Assembly (NCBI GenBank): GCA_937899395.1
Contig: CALBPU010000116.1
Coordinates: 1 to 12,884, forward strand
Reading direction: 5' to 3'
Source: an uncultured Fretibacterium sp.
Lineage (GTDB): Bacteria; Synergistota; Synergistia; Synergistales; Aminobacteriaceae
DNA length: 12,884 bases
A program made the translations under genes and the position numbers. Below, in pieces: positions 12,679 to 12,884 of this stretch. The first letter of the stretch is position 1. Each line of letters opens with the position of its first letter. The notes beneath the pieces are model-generated. The model was not told the DNA's origin. It did no database searches and saw only the letters and a program-made list of their open reading frames with translations.

Positions 12679-12884
12679 TTATGCCATGAGTTTTTGAACG
12701 GCTCTTGCCCTTGCGATAGTAGATCGGCTTATGCCAGTCATAGCTACGACCTGTTTACGAGATTCGAGGGCGTGATTGATTTGCGCCCTTGAAAACTTTT
12801 TCGGACGACCATCATGAAAATCAGGATTTTTACGAGCTATTGCCTTACCCTCCTGAGTCCGCTGTTTGATAATGTCCCATTTCG
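12679..12884 (-). CDS. Serine recombinase (resolvase/invertase), C-terminal end
   Basis: Reading from the right edge on the minus strand, 67 residues end at the TAA complementary to 12679-12681; the 5' part lies beyond the window. The segment has the end of the long E helix (Q-E-G-K-A-I-A-R-K-N), the G-R-P-K-K hinge and a helix-turn-helix (residues about 30-65 of this fragment, with V-A-M-T-G-I-S-R-S-T-I-A-R-A). This is the standard C-terminus of small serine recombinases such as Hin, Pin and Tn3-type resolvases. The catalytic serine domain is not in view, so activity cannot be judged. Next to a partition operon, plasmid multimer resolution is the likely job, but an invertase or a transposon resolvase is possible. 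It converges on the ribbon-helix-helix gene with a 3-bp gap. Confidence 0.85.
   Translation of the reverse strand, partial: KWDIIKQRTQEGKAIARKNPDFHDGRPKKFSRAQINHALESRKQVVAMTGISRSTIARARAVQKLMA

Noticed and set aside
1..12884. tRNA or rRNA genes
   Set aside because: I saw no tRNA-like anticodon and T-arm signature and no rRNA core motif on either strand, although an exhaustive fold search was not possible.

Overview
The window reads as the accessory backbone of a conjugative plasmid, or an integrative/conjugative element, from a low- to mid-GC bacterium. Shine-Dalgarno sequences are strong (AAAGGAGG, GGAGG, GAGGAG), several starts are TTG or GTG, and coding DNA favours AAA/GAA/ATT codons. This would suit a gut-type anaerobe (Bacillota or Synergistota style), but no marker here fixes the taxon, so that is only an impression.

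Layout, left to right. (1) 1-2815 is a mobilisation block: the C-terminus of a protein with a KfrB-like domain, a gene-poor stretch with a near-consensus promoter, a second broken KfrB-like copy, and a VirD4/TraG coupling ATPase. (2) 2865-3594 holds a 60-residue protein overlapping a GNAT-fold acyltransferase, arranged like a toxin-antitoxin pair. (3) 3613-4221 holds an XRE repressor whose -10 box lies in a palindrome, then about 280 bases of inverted repeats including an 80-nt imperfect palindrome. (4) 4222-7666 holds a 50-residue TTG-start gene and a very large primase-like protein. That protein carries three tandem archaeo-eukaryotic-primase-like units, and only the middle one keeps the catalytic residues. 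Its last 110 or so codons look non-coding, and an A_AAT_TTA slippery heptamer offers an alternative end. (5) 7687-10449 is a 920-residue MmeI-like (Type IIL) fused restriction-modification enzyme. (6) 10450-11641 has no intact protein gene. It holds a direct repeat of the methylase 3' end (50 nt identical, offset 590), a strong promoter feeding a predicted small structured RNA between the two copies, and a roughly 480-bp extremely A+T-rich tract. (7) 11642-12675 is a two-gene ParA / ribbon-helix-helix partition operon. (8) 12679 to the right edge is the C-terminus of a serine recombinase on the minus strand.

Together the genes cover transfer (coupling protein, KfrB protein), replication (primase), maintenance by restriction-modification and possibly toxin-antitoxin, partition, and perhaps multimer resolution. 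The least ordinary signals are the triple primase array, the repeat-flanked small RNA next to the MmeI-like gene, and the large palindrome upstream of the primase operon.
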